Translations under genes and position numbers: made by a program
Notes under the pieces: generated by a model
The model's input: the letters and a program-made list of their open reading frames with translations, nothing else
The model's database searches: none
Told to the model about the DNA's origin: nothing
NCBI GenBank assembly: GCA_003244245.1
Contig: QHBY01000571.1
Span: 1-59,538, forward strand
Direction: 5' to 3'
DNA: 59,538 nt
Source of the DNA: Pseudonocardiales bacterium
GTDB taxonomy: Bacteria > Actinomycetota > Actinomycetes > Mycobacteriales > Pseudonocardiaceae
Part shown: positions 59,095-59,538 of the stretch, one piece after another
How the letters are laid out: the number at the start of each line of letters is the position of its first letter
How positions within the stretch are numbered: position 1 is the first letter of the stretch

Positions 59095-59538
59095 CTACCG
59101 CACGTCCGCGGCGGGCGCGGATCCATCGTGCGCCAGCCGGTGGTGGGCGAGGTCGGCGTGGTGGTCGGCGCCGTCGCGGGAGTGCGGGTCGGTGTGCACG
59201 ATGGCCGACGTCAGCCGCGGCACGGCATGGATGAGCCGGTGTTCGGCCTCCACGGCGATGGTGTGTGCGGCCAGAACCGTCAGGTCAGCCGGCACGGCGA
59301 TATCGCATTCAGCGCGTAACCGGTGGCCGATCCAGCGCAGCTGGACCGCGCCGACGTCGAGTACGCCGGGGGTGGCCCGCAGGGTGGCCTCAACCTGGTC
59401 CACCAGGACGGGATCGACCGCGTCCATCAGCCGCCGGTAGATCTCCCGGGCGGCGTCCTTGACCACCAGCAGGATCGCGGCGGTGATGACCAAGCCGACG
59501 ACGGGGTCGGCCCACCGCCAGCCGATGGCTACCCCGCC
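59095..59538 (-). CDS. cation diffusion facilitator family transporter, C-terminal part
   Basis: Partial gene, cut by the right edge. It enters at GWRWADPVVGLVITAAILLV (last membrane helix with the conserved WADP), then RRLMDAVDPVLVDQVEATLR, the cytosolic domain with GVLDVGAVQLRWIGHRLRAE and the His-rich tail ADHHADLAHHRLAHDG. The family exports Zn, Fe or Co. Convergent with the VOC gene, 0 bp apart. Confidence 0.85.
   Translation of the reverse strand, partial: GGVAIGWRWADPVVGLVITAAILLVVKDAAREIYRRLMDAVDPVLVDQVEATLRATPGVLDVGAVQLRWIGHRLRAECDIAVPADLTVLAAHTIAVEAEHRLIHAVPRLTSAIVHTDPHSRDGADHHADLAHHRLAHDGSAPAADVR

Noticed and set aside
1-59538. tRNA, rRNA or CRISPR array
   Set aside because: No tRNA-like T-arm with acceptor pairing, no rRNA segment and no regularly spaced repeats were found by eye.

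Overview
The window is high-GC DNA with short intergenic gaps, GTG and ATG starts and many 4-nt overlapping gene pairs. The gene content points to an actinobacterium: two F420-type oxidoreductases, a DUF222/HNH (13E12-type) nuclease, a resuscitation-promoting-factor-like cell wall enzyme, an XRE/DUF5753 regulator, a BTAD/ATPase regulator, and a DUF3618/DUF4235 membrane trio. Mycobacteriales or Pseudonocardiales are the best guesses; no rRNA or tRNA is present to settle it.

Layout. 0-17.5 kb: murJ, an alpha/beta hydrolase and a POT peptide transporter sit among an unusually dense set of toxin-antitoxin loci (RelE/Phd, five VapBC, HicAB, one BrnT-like). Among these are an AAA/DUF4143 ATPase, RNase HI, a decayed type I restriction subunit, a decayed XRE regulator, an Rpf-like enzyme with a probable c-di-AMP riboswitch, and a badly broken BTAD/ATPase regulator. 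17.5-28.5 kb: a SnoaL-like protein, a phosphotransferase, a broken methyltransferase, YihY, a frameshifted topoisomerase IB, a zinc alcohol dehydrogenase, a uracil-DNA glycosylase remnant, a three-gene membrane operon ending in a strong terminator, a ROK kinase and trehalose phosphatase (otsB). 28.5-39.3 kb: an accessory region with a TetR/HlyD/DHA2 efflux set and a lower-GC, TTA-containing pair (chorismate-lyase-like plus FAD monooxygenase). It also holds a second half-length efflux gene, a gutted isochorismatase-family gene, a gutted TPP enzyme and an FMN-reductase-like gene. 39.4-45.2 kb: a complete branched-chain-amino-acid-type ABC operon split by an IS607-family element whose tnpB is internally deleted. 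45.2-59.5 kb: a fused response-regulator/multicopper-oxidase pseudogene, a PaaK-like adenylating enzyme, a Phd/VapC pair, a secreted protease, an ICMT gene with an internal stop, an FtsX-like permease, a lytic transglycosylase, ChaB, TrmO, an overlapping F420 gene pair, the HNH nuclease, YccF, a VOC protein and a partial cation-efflux gene.

The main theme is gene decay. About two dozen genes carry single-base frameshifts, in-frame stops, or clean internal or terminal deletions. Some single-base frameshifts could be sequencing errors, but the in-frame stops and internal deletions are not explained that way. The most interesting non-coding signals are a 70-bp palindromic element present twice in opposite orientation (28.84 and 35.81 kb), two related palindromes just upstream of the chorismate-lyase and TPP-enzyme genes, a perfect 16-bp inverted repeat between adh and udg, and a short Trp/His/Asp/Arg-rich mini-protein gene beside otsB.
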